From Sipunculus nudus (Eukaryota; Annelida; Sipuncula; Golfingiida; Sipunculidae), in the NCBI GenBank assembly GCA_026874595.1, contig CM049310.1:46785058-46849057 (forward strand): a DNA stretch of 64,000 nucleotides, read 5' to 3'. The notes beneath the pieces are model-generated. The model searched no databases. It had not been told where the DNA came from and saw nothing but the letters and a program-made list of their open reading frames with translations. The number at the start of each line of letters is the position of its first letter. Position 1 is the first letter of the stretch. A program made the position numbers and the translations under genes. Shown here piece by piece: positions 62,409 through 64,000 of the stretch.

Positions 62409-64000
62409 GTACTGTGGCCATGGGTCAGTCGTTCATGTTTATATTGAATTGGTTGATGTTCATGAGTATAGGATGGTACCATTTACCTTTGAAAATGGGA
62501 TCTATCTCCAGTGTTTACTGGTCCTAAGAGTCAGATTTATTGTACAGAATGAAAATTTAATGGCACTGTTGAGCAGTTAATGTTTTAGTTTATATGCAAT
62601 TGACAGTGATATGTAGTACACCAGTTAAATATATTGAACCTCATCTAGTCACACTGAACTGCTGTAGAGTTTTCATTAAGGTCAACAGAGGGCAGTAGCT
62701 GCTATTATCAGTTCTCTTCAATGTCACTGTAGGTTGCGTTATTGCCTTCCAGAGGGCAGCACCATCCAAATAGTTCTGCTTTTAAAGTCTTTCTGCACAG
62801 AATGATGCTTCCTTGTGTTTTCTTTTACATTAATTATACCCCTGGCTGCCATGTATTGTGTTTTTCACTTTGTTTGTCATTTGGTTTGTTGGTTTTCCTG
62901 AAGCAACTTTACTCAGATAGTTATTAATGGATTCTGATAAATTAGTGTCAAATTAAGGGTTCATTTTATGTTTACGTGGTATTCTGGACCACTTGAATAT
63001 ATTTGAAGGTTTCTCTGCAATTGTTAGATTGGGCCAAGGCTATTTATTGGTATTAGGGCCAGTTGTCTTTGTTCTTGATCCAGCATTGGAAATGGTGAAC
63101 TGTGACACAGTTCTGTGTAGCACAACAGCTTGTTTGTGTAGGATTTTGGTGGAGGTTTTGCTCTCCATCTACTTTCAAGTTTAGATAATATGATGTTTGA
63201 TAGACCAATGTGACTTCAAGTGAATCTGAAGACCACCTTTGTGCAGTCTTGAAGTGTGTGTGTAGAGATGTGTGTGTGTGTGGGGGGGGGAGGGGGGTAA
63301 TCACAATTTTTATTTGATCACAATTTAAAATTTTCTTTTTTAGCTACCTTTGTTTTCCCATATGTATCCTTTGAATGTATCAGAATGAACCCTCAAAATA
63401 ACTGTCACACAAACTTAGTCATTCCCTTTGTTAAATGTTATGCTTGTCACATTAATTAAAATGGTTCTTTCTGATATTTCAGCAAAGTAATTAACCTGTT
63501 GAAAATTTCCTGTAAAAATCAAGATAGAATGAAAATCCAAAGCTTTTATTGAACTATTTACAGTTAGTCTTAACAGTTGAACTGCCTGTTTAAGAGTACA
63601 TATGTGGACACCACTGTCTTGACAGACCTCATAATGGACAGTCAGGGATTGAGCCGAGAGCCAATTACAGGGATGAGTGGACCACAATTCCCTTCAAATT
63701 AACGGCTAATCCTTAAATGGCCATGTACTGATGACAGTGGGCACAGCTGCCACAATATGGTAGGGTAACAGTGGTGTAAATAGATCAGCTTAATTCTTGT
63801 GTTTACATTACAGCTCAAATTGATGGTTACCAACCTTCATTTTAGAATATATCTAAAGGTCTCATTGTTGCTGCTTACCTGAGTCAGATGTTTCTGGTAT
63901 TATGTTTTTGTATCTTTGTTATCTTTAGTTTAATATATTAACTGTTGATCAAGGTCAGCTGTAGTGGACACATCTGCTGACAAAGTGGGATTTAGGTTAT
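62409..64000. other. Intron, no further exon recognised
   Basis: No segment with the next rhomboid helices was found before the window ends. Short (GT)n and G-runs occur near 63256-63298. Confidence 0.45.

Noticed and set aside
63793-63840. Possible next rhomboid exon after TTTACATTACAG
   Set aside because: The translation (LKLMVTNLH) does not resemble the helix after GASGG, and no good donor follows in a sensible place.

Overview
The window is animal genomic DNA: AT-rich, intron-rich, full of microsatellites and short non-autonomous transposons, with genes split into small exons by GT-AG introns. The protein sequences, tRNA-derived SINEs and Helentron/pearl-like repeats suggest a lophotrochozoan, most likely a mollusc (possibly a bivalve). 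This is an inference; no species could be identified.

Two protein-coding genes are supported, both on the + strand. (1) A DAXX orthologue (histone H3.3 chaperone) lies at 11317-27454 in eight coding exons. The exons join in one continuous frame of 4047 nt (1348 aa). It has the N-terminal helical bundle, a very long disordered insert, the histone-binding domain, an acidic and low-complexity tail, and the diagnostic C-terminal SUMO-interacting motif ending in LSDSD. (2) A rhomboid-family intramembrane serine protease with an EF-hand spans about 35299 to beyond the right edge. Five exons at 55666-61890 are certain. A short first coding exon at 35299-35352 is proposed and would leave a 20.3 kb first intron. 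The exon carrying the catalytic GASGG serine is inside the window; the exons for the remaining membrane helices and the catalytic histidine lie beyond position 64000.

Layout: 1-11.3 kb is repeat-rich DNA, including a foldback transposon with an 8-bp target duplication at 484-1955; 11.3-27.6 kb is DAXX, with Helentron-like repeats in intron 6; 27.6-34.8 kb is intergenic, with a SINE and long simple repeats; 35.3-64 kb is the rhomboid gene, whose introns hold a 2.8 kb inverted-repeat array, three Harbinger-like MITEs, a SINE nested in a pogo-like element, and a 31-bp minisatellite. The two genes act in unrelated processes (chromatin and membrane proteolysis), and nothing suggests co-regulation. 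No CRISPR array, rRNA or intact tRNA was seen. No wholly new multi-gene system was found; the most interesting material is repeat biology and its contact with splice sites.
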